A stretch of DNA of 64,000 nucleotides from Candidatus Midichloria sp. (GTDB lineage: Bacteria > Pseudomonadota > Alphaproteobacteria > Rickettsiales > Midichloriaceae): positions 813,737 to 877,736 of the forward strand of contig CP094379.1 of the NCBI GenBank assembly GCA_030060845.1. Direction: 5' to 3'. A program made the position numbers and the translations under genes. Below the pieces are notes generated by a model. That model was not told the origin of the DNA. It ran no database searches and saw nothing but the letters and a program-made list of their open reading frames with translations. Below are positions 1 to 9,714 of the stretch, piece after piece. Every line of letters begins with the position of its first letter. The first letter of the stretch is position 1.

Positions 1-468
1 TAAACTCAATTTATAAAAATGATAGAGAATGCCACTTATAGCAATTCCCGAAGAGATAAAGCTAAGGGAATCATATAATTGACTTGCCTTGTTTTCTTGG
101 GAATTTTGCGCAAGTATAAAATCAGGTGCAGCATTAATTAACGCTATTGGTTTCCTAAATAACATTACAGTAATAATAAGCAACGTATATGAAATAATGC
201 TGAGTAAGCAATTGAGAAAAGATTCATGCATTGCATTATGTAGTATATTTGCTGATACTAGTACTATAAAAAAAATGTAGCTATAGATCAGAACTATATT
301 AAAAGCGTGGGAAGTGTTCTTACTGAGGTGATCAAACTCGAAGTTTGCAAAGTAGCTAGCAAAATGTATACAAATTACTGTTGCAAACATTATATAAATC
401 AAATCAATAAAGAAGACTAAAAAGTCAAATTCATTCATTTGTATTTTCTCAATCATACCTTCCATCAT
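1..468 (-). CDS. Hypothetical multi-pass membrane protein, 3' end cut by window edge
   Basis: An open frame of 156 codons starts at the ATG at 468 (read leftward) and runs off the left edge without a stop. The peptide opens MMEGMIEKIQMNEFDF. It then has three or four strongly hydrophobic stretches, roughly residues 16-40, 58-78 and 90-108, separated by short polar loops, which fits an integral inner-membrane protein. I do not recognise the family, and no catalytic motif is visible in the part present. An in-frame ATG pair (468 and 465) is available, and no clear Shine-Dalgarno sequence precedes it. The frame stays open although its neighbours to the right (motB, motA) are broken, which suggests a functional gene. 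The remainder lies outside the window. Confidence 0.55.
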   Translation of the reverse strand, partial: MMEGMIEKIQMNEFDFLVFFIDLIYIMFATVICIHFASYFANFEFDHLSKNTSHAFNIVLIYSYIFFIVLVSANILHNAMHESFLNCLLSIISYTLLIITVMLFRKPIALINAAPDFILAQNSQENKASQLYDSLSFISSGIAISGILYHFYKLSL

Positions 469-589
469 ATATTTTCACAGTATTTTTTTAACGCTACGCG
501 CAAAGTAAAGAACAAAACAAATTTAGATTACTAAACTAAATTATTTTTTCAACTATTTAGATGGTTTTAAATCTTTAGGCGCCGAAACC

Positions 590-1427
590 TTATAAAAGGG
601 CATCACTGAATTGCACATAAAGCATTATAGGAACCCTCCTATTTTTAGCTGCATAGGCGTTATTCTTATCTAAGGGAGCTGAGTCAAGCAATGCAACGAC
701 TTTTGCGATTCTACCGCTGCAATACCTATATTAACTATAAACCTTCTTGCAGCATTAGCTCTATCTGCTGATAATTCCCAAGCGATATAGTTGCCGATAT
801 TATTATTAATTCTATCAGTATAACTACCTATTGATATAAAGTTAGGAGAATATTGTATAAGTTTTACGATTTTATCTAAAATTAATTTAGCATTAGGGAA
901 GAGAGTTGCACTACCGGATTCAAACATTTCTTGGTTGTCTGAATCTTGAACCTGTATCAATAACCCTTCGAGAGGTTGTTCTAAAGTAATTTGGTTTTTG
1001 GATTTACTTAAAGATAGCATCAGATTGGACTTGCCTCTCAATATTTTCTTGGGTGGACATAAAAGTCTTATTTCCTGTTTCGATATCTGTTTGCTCAATA
1101 CCTTGTTGTTGGATAGAAACTATTTGGCCTGCTTCTTTTAACTCCATACACAAGCTCACTAACAGAAGGTACATCTGAGGGTGCTTCTTCTTCACTTCTA
1201 CTTTCTAATGAATCTTTATCTAAAGATTTTCTATTCATAAGCCTATAGTTGGTTCAAAATACTGTGCTATTCCCAGGTGTCAAATTAAGAAGCCATAGCA
1301 ATAAAAAGAAAGCTATCATCGCAGTAATAAAGTCAGCATACGCTACTTTTCATGCCTCATCATGATGGCTATCTTTGTGAAGAGTTATATTTTTTCTAAC
1401 TATAACAGATTTATCCTTATTTAACAT
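590..1427 (-). pseudogene. motB: motB flagellar stator protein, broken
   Basis: Remnant of MotB, the peptidoglycan-anchoring stator subunit of the flagellar motor. From the ATG at 1427 the frame reads MLNKDKSVIVRKNITLHKD, reaches HHDEA, meets a TGA at 1350-1352, then continues KVAYADFITAMIAFFLLLWLLN, the MotB membrane helix. The family has Trp where the TGA lies. A second in-frame TGA is at 1254-1256. After at least two frameshifts the OmpA-like domain is readable (MFESGSA, then ELSADRANAARRF at about 720-800). A last frameshift is needed to reach the NRRVPIMLY tail, which ends at 590. Several independent lesions make this a pseudogene. It follows motA in the usual motA-motB order. Confidence 0.85.
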
Positions 1428-1437
1428 GGCATTCCCG

Positions 1438-2261
1438 CTAAATTATTTTATTCTCTAATTCAGTAAAAGAAGGCTTTATGGTCTCGGGGAGAGTTGCCTC
1501 TCAGAAATTAGATAGAAATAGAAGTAAGATTTCCGTTTATGTGAGATATAATGGCAACTTCTATAGCTTCAAAAAATAAAGTTTCTTCTAAACAGAATTT
1601 TTGTAAAAAAAGCCCAATTGGTATCACTATTCTATAAGATAAAAATACTCCTATAAAAGTTCCAATTAGAGCAGATACTATTCTTGTACTTAGCCATTGC
1701 CGGTTCTGCTTCCACTGCTCCCATGGCTGTTACAACTCTAAGTACTGCAACAATGATACCAAGGGCTGGTAAAGAATCGCCCAGCTGCAATAAGGAATCA
1801 GCCATCTTTTTAATTTCAATCCTTTTTCATCAATGTGATTATCCATTATTACCTCTAATTCATGAGATTTATTAAATCCAATAATAGTTAGCCTAAAATA
1901 ATCACAGAAAAATTTTGTTAATTCTTCTCCATTAGGCACTGAATACAGCTTGCGGAAAAAATTACTTTGTTTAGAAAATTACTTTGTTTAGGGTTATCAA
2001 TCTGTTTTTCAATTCCAGTAAGATGGGCTCCATTTGCATACTTTAAGAACTGAAGAACACTAGACAAAAATTCAATAGATTCTTTGCAACCAGTGCTTTT
2101 TGTACTGGTTTTGGATTAGATATAATAAATGTCCCAACCGCAATTCCAATAATTTCAAGCCATCCAAAGGGCTGCAGTAGTATATGAAGGTTGCCACCAC
2201 CGCCTAAGTAACCAATAGCTAATGATAAAATAGCTATTACAAAACCAAACTTTAAAGACAT
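1438..2261 (-). pseudogene. motA: motA flagellar stator protein, broken
   Basis: Remnant of MotA, the proton-channel stator subunit. The first 70 codons are open (MSLKFGFVIAILSLAIGYLGGGG, first membrane helix, then PFGWLEIIGIAVGTF). A frameshift then leads to YANGAHLTGIEKQIDNPKQS, the MotA cytoplasmic region. Another frame carries FFCDYFRLTIIGFNKSHELE, and a further shift gives ADSLLQLGDSLPALGIIVAV followed by VVTAMGAVEAE, the conserved third and fourth helix area. A perfect 17-bp tandem duplication at 1958-1991 explains one frame change. The tail LPETIKPSFTELENKII ends at 1438, 11 bases before the motB start. Several lesions make function very unlikely. Confidence 0.85.
1958..1991. repeat. 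17-bp perfect tandem duplication inside motA
   Basis: Two adjacent copies of AAAATTACTTTGTTTAG lie at 1958-1974 and 1975-1991. Seventeen is not a multiple of three, so the duplication shifts the motA frame and duplicates the peptide encoded around PKQSNFLNKV. It looks like replication slippage. Confidence 0.9.
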
Positions 2262-2349
2262 ATTTTTCCACCTAGAGTATATTAGATAAGCTTAAACAAT
2301 ACGGGTAATATTTGTAAAGCTGTACAACTTAATAAAAGTAAAAAATAAT

Positions 2350-2952
2350 TTAACAAAGTTCTATTGATATGGTGTAGTCTTTTTTGATACCAATTCCAGA
2401 CAACATCTTGTGAACTAAGCATGCTGGTAAGCCTAAGACATTAGTATCAACTCCATTCATGCTTTCTATAAATTGAGCTGCAAACCCCTGTAAAGCATAG
2501 CCTCCTGCTTTACCGTGCCACTGTCTAGTCTTGATAAATTCATCCTTTTCTGTTTTTGATAATACCTTAAATTTCAAGAATGTTATGGATACTTTCTTAG
2601 AAATCCTACTGTTATAAATTAAGCATACACCAGTATAAACTTTATGTCGCCGTCCGGATAGTTTCTTTAAACAATACAGCGCGTCAGCTTCTGTTTCACA
2701 CTTTGGCAAAATTGTACGTCCTACCCCAACCACTGTATCTGCGCCTAAGACAGCATCAAGTGGATATTCTTTAGATATTTTTAAAGCCTTCTCAAAGCCA
2801 AGACGGAGAGCTAGATTGCGGGGGGTTTCACCTTTTTTAGGTGTCTCATCTATATCTGCTGGGATAATTAGATCAGGTTTATAACCTATTTGAGAAAGAA
2901 CCGATAGCCTGCGCTTTGATAATGAGGCCAGTATTAGCCTTGATGTGGTCAT
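2350..2952 (-). CDS. maf: Maf-family nucleotide pyrophosphatase
   Basis: Maf proteins hydrolyse non-canonical or modified nucleoside triphosphates to monophosphates and pyrophosphate; some members also affect septation. The 200-residue length is normal. The N-terminus has the family signature ILASLSKRRLSVLSQIG (residues 7-23), and the acidic motif ADTVVGVGRTILPKCET follows near residue 70. The GKAGGYALQGFA segment near residue 148 matches the substrate pocket. The gene starts 5 bases after infA ends, so the two are probably cotranscribed. Which nucleotide is preferred cannot be told from this sequence. It ends with TAA. Confidence 0.93.
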   Translation of the reverse strand: MTTSRLILASLSKRRLSVLSQIGYKPDLIIPADIDETPKKGETPRNLALRLGFEKALKISKEYPLDAVLGADTVVGVGRTILPKCETEADALYCLKKLSGRRHKVYTGVCLIYNSRISKKVSITFLKFKVLSKTEKDEFIKTRQWHGKAGGYALQGFAAQFIESMNGVDTNVLGLPACLVHKMLSGIGIKKDYTISIELC

Positions 2953-2957
2953 ATTGT

Positions 2958-3197
2958 TTAGGATCTTGCATGAAGATTAGTATGTCTATGAGTCACTCTA
3001 CCCTTTGTTAAATCATATGGTGTCATTTCAACCGTTACGTCATCACCAACTAACACCTTAATTCTATTTTTACGCATTTTCCCAGAAGTATAGGCAATAA
3101 TCCTATGGCCATTTTCCAGCTCAACCCTAAACATAGCATTTGGCAGCAATTCTAGAATCTTTCCTTTAAACTCTAATAGTTCTTCTTTGTTGGACAT
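2958..3197 (-). CDS. infA: Translation initiation factor IF-1
   Basis: IF-1 is a small OB-fold protein that binds the ribosomal A site during initiation. The 79-residue protein has the complete fold: [21 protein letters not shown], then [20 protein letters not shown] and [11 protein letters not shown]. The internal length matches the family; the C-terminal tail (TNLHARS) is a few residues longer than in E. coli. A purine-rich stretch lies upstream of the ATG at 3197. maf follows within 5 bases, a pairing common in Rickettsiales. Nothing is missing. Confidence 0.96.
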   Translation of the reverse strand: MSNKEELLEFKGKILELLPNAMFRVELENGHRIIAYTSGKMRKNRIKVLVGDDVTVEMTPYDLTKGRVTHRHTNLHARS

Positions 3198-3392
3198 TTG
3201 TGTTTGTTAATACCTATAGGTGCTTGAAAGAATTATAAGCCCAATAAGCTTTTATTGCAAGACTACTAATAAGTTTGTTTTAAATATTATCTTAAGTAAG
3301 TACAACAAATTACCTACAAGTATCAAAAGTAGCGTATGCGAAATGTCTAGTTAATTATGAATAGCTAAATATACTGTTTAAATTTTTCCCTC

Positions 3393-4241
3393 TTAGGAGA
3401 TGCCATAAATAAATATTCCAAGTCTGTCAGCGTCAGCTAAAGTTTCTTTTTTGTTCAATATCAATGCAGAACCAGCTTCAAGCGCCACACCTTTAAAATT
3501 ATATTGGTATAAATTTTTTATAGTCTCCTGTCCTATACAAGGTAAATCAATTCTTTTATCTTGGTTGGGCTTGCATATTTTTATTAGTATGCACATTTCT
3601 TCATCCTTTTGCTGAATTAGCCCACAGCGCCTTATAAGTTCATCTGTACCTTCTGCGGCTTCTACTCCCAACACTAAGCCATTTTGTATAACTAACGCTT
3701 GACCCACGTCAAAATTCGCTACTGCTTTTAATATTTCAGTACCTTTCTTTATATCAGCAAATGCTGCTGGATCAGGCTTGGTTTTGGTTAAAAGCCCACT
3801 TTGCGCTATAATTGAGGTTGCAATTTTTTCAGGAGGAATAATTGTGAATCCTTCTGATTCTAGAAATGCTATAACAGTCCGCAAGATCGCGTCATCATTA
3901 AGTCCAGCCTTCATTATCATCGTAAGCAGCTTAGCCCCTTTTAAATCAAGTAATAACTTAGTAATACCAACTCTTTTTACTGTGCCTGCTAACACAATAT
4001 GCTTTATACCTAGAGAGTTAATTTTATTAATAATCTTACCTACCGCATGCATAGGAAAAGTATAATAACTTTTTCCTTCAAAGATCTCTTTTGAAAATTG
4101 ATCTTCTATTGCAATGATTTCGCATCCAATACCTTTTTCTATACAACCTTCTAATACATGCTTTGGTAGCCAACCTCTGCCGGCAATTACAGCTATTTTT
4201 TTTACATCTAAAAGATTATTAGCAGCTCTATGGGGGGACAA
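3393..4241 (-). CDS. lpxI: UDP-2,3-diacylglucosamine pyrophosphatase LpxI
   Basis: LpxI (DUF1009 family) hydrolyses UDP-2,3-diacylglucosamine to lipid X, the fourth step of lipid A synthesis, in place of LpxH in many Alphaproteobacteria. The protein is 282 residues, normal length. Visible features are the N-terminal KKIAVIAGRGWLPKHV, the central LAGTVKRVGITKLL, and the C-terminal part with LPCIGQETIKNLYQ and GVALEAGSALILNK. The start at 4241 lies 4 bases from the lpxA stop. The first residues (MSPHRAANNLLD) precede the conserved core, so a slightly internal start cannot be excluded. It closes the lpxD-fabZ-lpxA-lpxI operon. lpxB, the next pathway gene, is not in this window. Confidence 0.93.
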   Translation of the reverse strand: MSPHRAANNLLDVKKIAVIAGRGWLPKHVLEGCIEKGIGCEIIAIEDQFSKEIFEGKSYYTFPMHAVGKIINKINSLGIKHIVLAGTVKRVGITKLLLDLKGAKLLTMIMKAGLNDDAILRTVIAFLESEGFTIIPPEKIATSIIAQSGLLTKTKPDPAAFADIKKGTEILKAVANFDVGQALVIQNGLVLGVEAAEGTDELIRRCGLIQQKDEEMCILIKICKPNQDKRIDLPCIGQETIKNLYQYNFKGVALEAGSALILNKKETLADADRLGIFIYGIS

Positions 4242-4244
4242 GGG

Positions 4245-5084
4245 TTACCTCCTGAAATTATTATCATCTTTTGGCATACATATTGCTCTTTGATTATTGT
4301 TTTTTATAAAATCTAATATATCACGAACAACAAAGCTACTACTAAAGAAATTGGCAGTTTCTTTAATTCTTGCATTTATTACTCCATTCTGCTCAAAAAA
4401 TATTTTCTTAAATGCATTAGCTACTGCTTCTATGTCTTTTCTATCGAAGTTGGCCCTCTTCATGCCAACATTATTCACACCTTCTAAAGTGCCTTTATGA
4501 CCCACTATTACACTATAAGGAATCACATTCTCTCTAACAGCAGTCAACCCACCTATCATAGAATACTTACCAACCCTTACAAACTGATGTATACCTGATA
4601 GTCCGCCTATTATTACGTTATCTTCAAGTACTACATGCCCTGCAAGACCTGCATTGTTAGCTATAATAACATTATTACCTATAACGCAATCATGAGCAAT
4701 ATGACAGCCAACCATAAATAAACAATTATTACCAACCACTGTTTTCATCAATCCATGTTTAGTTCCAGGATGCATAGTAACGTATTCCCTGATTACATTA
4801 TTTTCTCCTATAATCAGAGATGATTCTTCTCCAGCATATTTTAAGTCTTGAGGTTGATAACCAAGAGAGGCAAATGGGAAGATTTCTGTGCCAGACCCAA
4901 TTTCAGTATTACCAGTTATACAAACATGAGAGTGTAATGTTACCGATTTTTTTAGAATTACATTACTTTCTATATTACAATAAGGCCCTATTTTAACGTA
5001 TTCTTCTATTACCACAGATGGAGCAATGATTGCAGTAGGATGTACTGTAGCTAAATTACTTATATTATTTATCTTCGACATCAA
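4245..5084 (-). CDS. lpxA: UDP-N-acetylglucosamine acyltransferase LpxA
   Basis: LpxA transfers a 3-hydroxyacyl chain from acyl carrier protein to the 3-OH of UDP-GlcNAc, the first step of lipid A synthesis in the cytoplasm. The 279-residue protein shows the left-handed beta-helix hexapeptide repeats (VHPTAIIAPSVVIEEYVKIG onward) and the catalytic His in GCHIAHDCVIGNN. IHQFVRVG and the C-terminal helical region, including AFKKIFFEQNGV, follow. Its start overlaps the fabZ end by 20 bases, and lpxI follows 4 bases after its stop, which supports translational coupling in one operon. MM at the start offers two adjacent ATGs. Confidence 0.96.
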   Translation of the reverse strand: MMSKINNISNLATVHPTAIIAPSVVIEEYVKIGPYCNIESNVILKKSVTLHSHVCITGNTEIGSGTEIFPFASLGYQPQDLKYAGEESSLIIGENNVIREYVTMHPGTKHGLMKTVVGNNCLFMVGCHIAHDCVIGNNVIIANNAGLAGHVVLEDNVIIGGLSGIHQFVRVGKYSMIGGLTAVRENVIPYSVIVGHKGTLEGVNNVGMKRANFDRKDIEAVANAFKKIFFEQNGVINARIKETANFFSSSFVVRDILDFIKNNNQRAICMPKDDNNFRR

Positions 5085-5517
5085 CTAAAACCGCACTCAC
5101 AATTGCTTCCGTAACTAGAGTATTATTTACTCTTACTTCTCCTTTGATTTTCCAGAGACTATTTCTAGATAGTATCTTAGAAACTTCTATAATCATTGTA
5201 TCACCAGGTTCCACTGGCTTTCTAAACTTTGCATTCTCAATTGAAGTGAAATAAATTAGCTTATTATTCATTTTCACTTTTATATCATGGATTAAAAATA
5301 CAGCGGCAGCCTGTGCCATAGCTTCTATTATTAAGACCCCTGGCATTACGGGCTTTATAGGAAAGTGGCCCACGAAAAAATTTTCATTTACTGTAACATT
5401 TTTTAAGGCAACTGCTTTCACGCCTGACTCTATACTAATAATCTTGTCTATTAGCAAAAAGGGGTACCTATGAGGAATCAGTTTCATTATCTCCTGAATA
5501 TTCAAAATGCTGTTCAT
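5065..5517 (-). CDS. fabZ: 3-hydroxyacyl-ACP dehydratase FabZ
   Basis: FabZ dehydrates 3-hydroxyacyl-ACP in type II fatty acid synthesis. It also competes with LpxA for the hydroxyacyl-ACP pool, which explains their common operon. The 150-residue hotdog-fold protein carries LIPHRYPFLLIDKI near the N-terminus, the active-site His in VGHFPIKPVMPGVLIIEAM, and the matching Glu-containing helix EAMAQAAAVF. It starts directly after lpxD (adjacent stop and ATG) and overlaps lpxA. Length and motifs are complete. Confidence 0.96.
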   Translation of the reverse strand: MNSILNIQEIMKLIPHRYPFLLIDKIISIESGVKAVALKNVTVNENFFVGHFPIKPVMPGVLIIEAMAQAAAVFLIHDIKVKMNNKLIYFTSIENAKFRKPVEPGDTMIIEVSKILSRNSLWKIKGEVRVNNTLVTEAIVSAVLVDVEDK

Positions 5518-6567
5518 TTAATTATTGTTCTTCTTTGGATTTAATGATGATTTAGCAGTTTCAACCATTTTTTTCAATAAAATTGTTTGTCTATGCCACT
5601 GGTTAATATCAACTGCTGGGTAACCACCTACTACTTTACCTTTCTCTAAATTTCGTGTAATCACGCTGGCTCCGCTAGCAATAACTCCGTCTTTTAGTTC
5701 TATATGACCGATAATGCCAACCTGACCTCCAAGCATTACCCCATTTCCAATTACGGTACTACCAGCAATTCCAACTTGACCTGCTAGGAAACAGTTCTGG
5801 CCGATCTTGACATTATGGGCAATTTGTACTAAGTTATCTATTTTAGTATTGTCACCTATCACTGTGTCTTCAATAGCACCCCTATCTATACAGCTATTAG
5901 CCCCTATTTCAACATTATTACCGATGATAACTGCACCAATTTGCTTTATTTTAATAATTCGAGTGTTGTCATTAGTGAAACCAAAACCATCTTGACCTAT
6001 CCTTGCACCTGCATGAATGGTACAATTATCACCAATTTTACTGTATTCAATTGTTACAGCGTGGCCTATGTTAACGTTAGTCCCAATAATAACTTTTTTT
6101 CCTATATAGGCTCCTGGATAGATATGACAATTTGAACCGATCTCTGCTTCGTCTTCTATAATTGCACCTGCACCAATAAAAGAACCAGAGCCAATTTTAG
6201 CGGTGGGGCTTACGAAAGCTTTATCAGATATATTAGAATTTATAGTAATTTTTGGAAAAAACAACTCTAAGATTTGCGCCCATGCAAAATAAGGATTATT
6301 AACAATTATGGCTGTCATTCCTTCAGGTATAAGTGGTAAGTCAATTTCTTTTATAATACAGGCAGAAGCTTTGGATTTTCGCAGCTGTTTGTTATATTTT
6401 GGGTTACTTAAGAAAGTTAAATCCCCTGACGCTGCACTTTTTAATGGTTTCATTCTTTCAATTAATAATTCTTGGTTTCCAACAACTTCTGCCTTTATTA
6501 TAGAAGCTATTTCACCAACTTTCATTTTTTGTACTGGCTGCCAAAACCTTTTTCTAAATTCTGCCAT
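5518..6567 (-). CDS. lpxD: UDP-3-O-(3-hydroxyacyl)glucosamine N-acyltransferase LpxD
   Basis: LpxD adds the second hydroxyacyl chain, at the 2-amino group, in lipid A synthesis. The 349-residue protein has an N-terminal uridine-binding domain ([20 protein letters not shown]). A long run of hexapeptide repeats forms the beta helix, with the catalytic His region [20 protein letters not shown], and a C-terminal helix follows. It lies 3 bases downstream of degP and abuts fabZ. In many proteobacteria bamA and skp head this operon; here they are at 48-51 kb, so the cluster is split, as in Rickettsia. Confidence 0.95.
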   Translation of the reverse strand: MAEFRKRFWQPVQKMKVGEIASIIKAEVVGNQELLIERMKPLKSAASGDLTFLSNPKYNKQLRKSKASACIIKEIDLPLIPEGMTAIIVNNPYFAWAQILELFFPKITINSNISDKAFVSPTAKIGSGSFIGAGAIIEDEAEIGSNCHIYPGAYIGKKVIIGTNVNIGHAVTIEYSKIGDNCTIHAGARIGQDGFGFTNDNTRIIKIKQIGAVIIGNNVEIGANSCIDRGAIEDTVIGDNTKIDNLVQIAHNVKIGQNCFLAGQVGIAGSTVIGNGVMLGGQVGIIGHIELKDGVIASGASVITRNLEKGKVVGGYPAVDINQWHRQTILLKKMVETAKSSLNPKKNNN

Positions 6568-6569
6568 AA

Positions 6570-8006
6570 CTAATTATCCTCCAAAGAAACAAAGAAACTG
6601 CTCTCACCTCTTGCTATTAAGAACGTTGCTGATCCTTTTCCACTTTTTTTAATACTAGAAGTAATAGCATCAAATTCTTTAGCGGTGGTAACTTCTTTTT
6701 TATTAACACTTACTATAATATCTCCAGCTCTTATGCCAACCATTGCAGCAAGGCTTCCACGTTCAACTCCAGTCACTAAAACTCCCCTAGCACTATCTTT
6801 TAAGTTAAATTTTTTAATTAACTTGGAATTAATAGTTTGGACTTGCATTCCAAATACGGAAGTATTTTTTGCAATTCCAACATCATTACTAGAAGTGATC
6901 GTATCTTCTTCTTTTGACTTCTCAACGTTTACCTGAATATTAATGACTTTGCCATCTCTAAATATTTCAAGATTAGCTTTTTTATTGAGCTCGATTTCTC
7001 CAACTATTCTTGGTAATTGGGAAGCTGAAGTAATTATTTTGTCATCAAGTTTTGTGATAACATCACCAATTTTTACTCCAGCACGTTCAGCAGGGCTTCC
7101 TTTTAAAACTCCACTAACCAGAGCTCCTCTAACTCCTTTTAGTCCAAGATCGTCAGCCAGCCCTTTTTCTATATCTTGAATGGTAATACCAAGTTGGCCA
7201 CGAACTATTTTGCCCTTTTCTTTTAATTGCTTGAAGACATATTGTACCATATTGGAAGGTATAGCAAAACCTATACCAATATTACCCTTAGAGGGTGATA
7301 ATATGACTGAGTTAACTCCTATAACCTCTCCATCAGTATTAAGCATAGGACCACCAGAATTACCTACATTTATTGCCGCATCCGTTTGGATAAAATCATC
7401 AAAATGACCACTATTTATATTTCTTGCTTTAGCAGAAATAATGCCAACACTTACAGACCCACCTAAACCAAATGGATTACCAATTACCAAGATAAAATCT
7501 CCAACTTTTGCCTTGTCCGAATCACCAAATTTAATGAATGGTAGGTTACCTCCAGCATCTATTTTCAGAACTGCAAGGTCGGTCTTTGGATCTTTTCCTA
7601 TCAACTTTGCTTTATAAGATAGACCTTTTTCACCGCTTAATGTAACATTAATTTCATCTGCTTCATCAATAACGTGATTGTTTGTGACTATATAGCCATT
7701 TGGATCCACAATAAACCCTGATCCCAAAGAAATAGCTTTTCTTGGCGGAGCTGATTGTTCACCACCATGAGGATTTAAACTGAATTCACGTTCAAAAAGG
7801 TCTCGCAGTATATCATAAGGGTTATCCATATCTAGCTGTTGTCTCTTCTTGATGACTTTTTGCAAGGTTGAGGTTGATATATTGACAACAGCTGGCATAC
7901 TTTTTTCAACTACTTCACTAAAAGAAGCTGGAGGAATAACTCCTGCATTTGCATTTTTTAACAAAAGATAGACCAGCAATAGTATAGGTAGAAAAAATTT
8001 TTTCAC
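6570..8006 (-). CDS. degP: Periplasmic serine protease DegP/HtrA
   Basis: HtrA-type protease and chaperone that clears misfolded envelope proteins. The 478-residue protein begins with a signal peptide ([16 protein letters not shown], cleavage probably after ANA). The trypsin-like triad is complete: His in [11 protein letters not shown] near residue 110, Asp in [10 protein letters not shown] near 143, and Ser in NVGNSGGPM near 217. Two PDZ domains follow (about 270-360 and 385-470, with [15 protein letters not shown] and [15 protein letters not shown]). lpxD starts 3 bases after its TAG stop, so the protease may be cotranscribed with the lipid A genes. No heat-shock promoter was clear upstream, where the 78-base gap is AT-rich. 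Confidence 0.95.
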   Translation of the reverse strand: MKKFFLPILLLVYLLLKNANAGVIPPASFSEVVEKSMPAVVNISTSTLQKVIKKRQQLDMDNPYDILRDLFEREFSLNPHGGEQSAPPRKAISLGSGFIVDPNGYIVTNNHVIDEADEINVTLSGEKGLSYKAKLIGKDPKTDLAVLKIDAGGNLPFIKFGDSDKAKVGDFILVIGNPFGLGGSVSVGIISAKARNINSGHFDDFIQTDAAINVGNSGGPMLNTDGEVIGVNSVILSPSKGNIGIGFAIPSNMVQYVFKQLKEKGKIVRGQLGITIQDIEKGLADDLGLKGVRGALVSGVLKGSPAERAGVKIGDVITKLDDKIITSASQLPRIVGEIELNKKANLEIFRDGKVINIQVNVEKSKEEDTITSSNDVGIAKNTSVFGMQVQTINSKLIKKFNLKDSARGVLVTGVERGSLAAMVGIRAGDIIVSVNKKEVTTAKEFDAITSSIKKSGKGSATFLIARGESSFFVSLEDN

Positions 8007-8084
8007 AATCTCAACCTTTTAAATATATCAACAAATAAAATATAGCTAAAATAAAAATCTTCATTTTTCAAAAAATGAAGGATA

Positions 8085-9686
8085 TTGTATATCATACATA
8101 AAAATAAGATCATATCCAATGATAAAGAAGTACTTAAGAAAAAAATACTTGATTATTTGGAAATATATAAGAATCACCTGTTCAGAGTTTTTATTTGTTT
8201 AATTATCACCTCTTCTTCAGTGCTTATAATGAATCATAGTTTAGGCTATGTTATAGATAAGGCGATAGTTGCTAAGAATCAAGCGTGCTTGATTCTGCAA
8301 TGCTATATTTCATATGTATAGCCTTAATTCTTGCAATTGCAACAGATCTTAGGTACTCACTTGTTACTTTAACCGGGGAATACGTAATAAGAGATATCAG
8401 AAGAGATATGTATAGCCAAATTTTAGAGTTCTCACCCTCATTTTATGATGCTAATAGGTAGTATTGTTATGCTTGCAATTTCAAGCTTTAAGCTTACTGT
8501 TATGATATTAGCAATGATACCTGTAGCTTTAGTGCCAATTTATATTAATAAGCAAAAAATTAAAAAGTATTGCTAGAAAATACCAAGATACTGTTGCAGA
8601 GTTATCTTCTGAATCAGAAGGAACTTGAAGCAAGGCTGGATCATACAGGCAAACTTAGAATAAAAACTAGAGCTTTACTTGTTGTGGTAGTAATATGTTT
8701 GATATTTGGAGGAATAGGTGCAATCCTTTGGGTTGGTAGTCATGATGTTTTATCAGGAACACTAAGCCTTGGTCAATTATCAACTTTTATATTCTTGTCT
8801 TTAATCTGTACTACTACTTCTATATCAATTACTGAAGCATTCGGAGAAATTCAAAAAGCGGTTGTGGCTGCGCAAGGAACCTTCGAGTTTCTAAATATTG
8901 AGCCAGCTATAAAAAGCCCTAAAAATCTGCTCAAGCTAGCTCCAGATAATCGTAGTGTTTTAACTTTTAAAAATGTTTATTTCTCATATATACCGCAAAG
9001 AACAGTATTACAAAATATTTCTTTTTCTGTTGAGCCTGGCAAGGTGTTAGCAACAGCTGGCGAATCTGGTTCTGGTAAAAAAGCACGATTGTCCAACTCA
9101 TATTGAGGTTTTATGATGTCGAGCAGGGAGAGATCTTGATTGATGGGACAAATATAAAAAATCTTGAATTATTAGATTTACGCGATAACTTTGGCTACGT
9201 TGGGCAAGACTCTGTTGTTTTTCTTCAGCTTCAGCTTACCAAAATATTATATATGGCAATCCAAATGCCAGCAAAGAAGAAGTCATTAAAGCAGCAAAAT
9301 TTGCTTCTGCATATAATTTTATTCAGAAATTACCAGAGAGCTTTGATACTTTTTTGGGAGAAAAAGGTACTAAGTTATCTGGGGGACAAAAGCAGTGTAT
9401 AGCAATTGCAAGAGCTCTTTTAAAAAACCCTAAGATATTGTTATTAGATGAAGCAACAAGTGCGTTGGATAGTAAAAATGAAAGCTTGATTCAAAATGCC
9501 TTAGATAAATTAATGAAAAATAGGGCTACCATTATAATTGCTCATAGAATTTCTACGGTAGTGAATGCTGACCAAATATTATTATTGAAAGATGGTTACA
9601 TTGCTGCAAGAGGTACCCATGAATCTTTATTAAAAAGTAGCGCTAAATATAGGAAAACATTTTTTACTGTAATGATTTTACTGTAA
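8085..9686 (+). pseudogene. ABC exporter (fused permease-ATPase), broken
   Basis: Remnant of an MsbA-type half-transporter. The frame from 8085 gives KNHLFRVFICLIITSSSVLI (first membrane helix). A frameshift leads to RYSLVTLTGEYVIRDIRRDM, typical of these permeases. Around 8455 an internal deletion joins FYDANR to SIVMLAISSFKLT, losing part of the membrane domain. The ATPase half is split: Walker A GESGSGKK is broken by a frameshift near 9080. The stretch FYDVEQGEILIDGTNI is readable from about 9106, and another shift near 9220 leads to KLSGGQKQCIAIARALL, Walker B ILLLDEATSALD and IIAHRISTV. At least three frameshifts and one deletion rule out a working transporter. A different, intact exporter lies at 20050-21831. 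Confidence 0.88.
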
Positions 9687-9689
9687 TGA
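9662..9689. repeat. 14-bp perfect tandem duplication at the end of the ABC pseudogene
   Basis: TTTTACTGTAATGA occurs at 9662-9675 and again at 9676-9689. It is a slippage-type duplication at the tail of the decayed exporter gene. Confidence 0.88.
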
Positions 9690-9714
9690 TAGTTGTCCAA
9701 CACTTGAAAAGAAT

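Noticed and set aside
3300..4241. Rickettsial palindromic element at the LpxI N-terminus
   Set aside because: The odd first residues (MSPHRAANNLLD) are too short, and no inverted repeat of suitable size is present.
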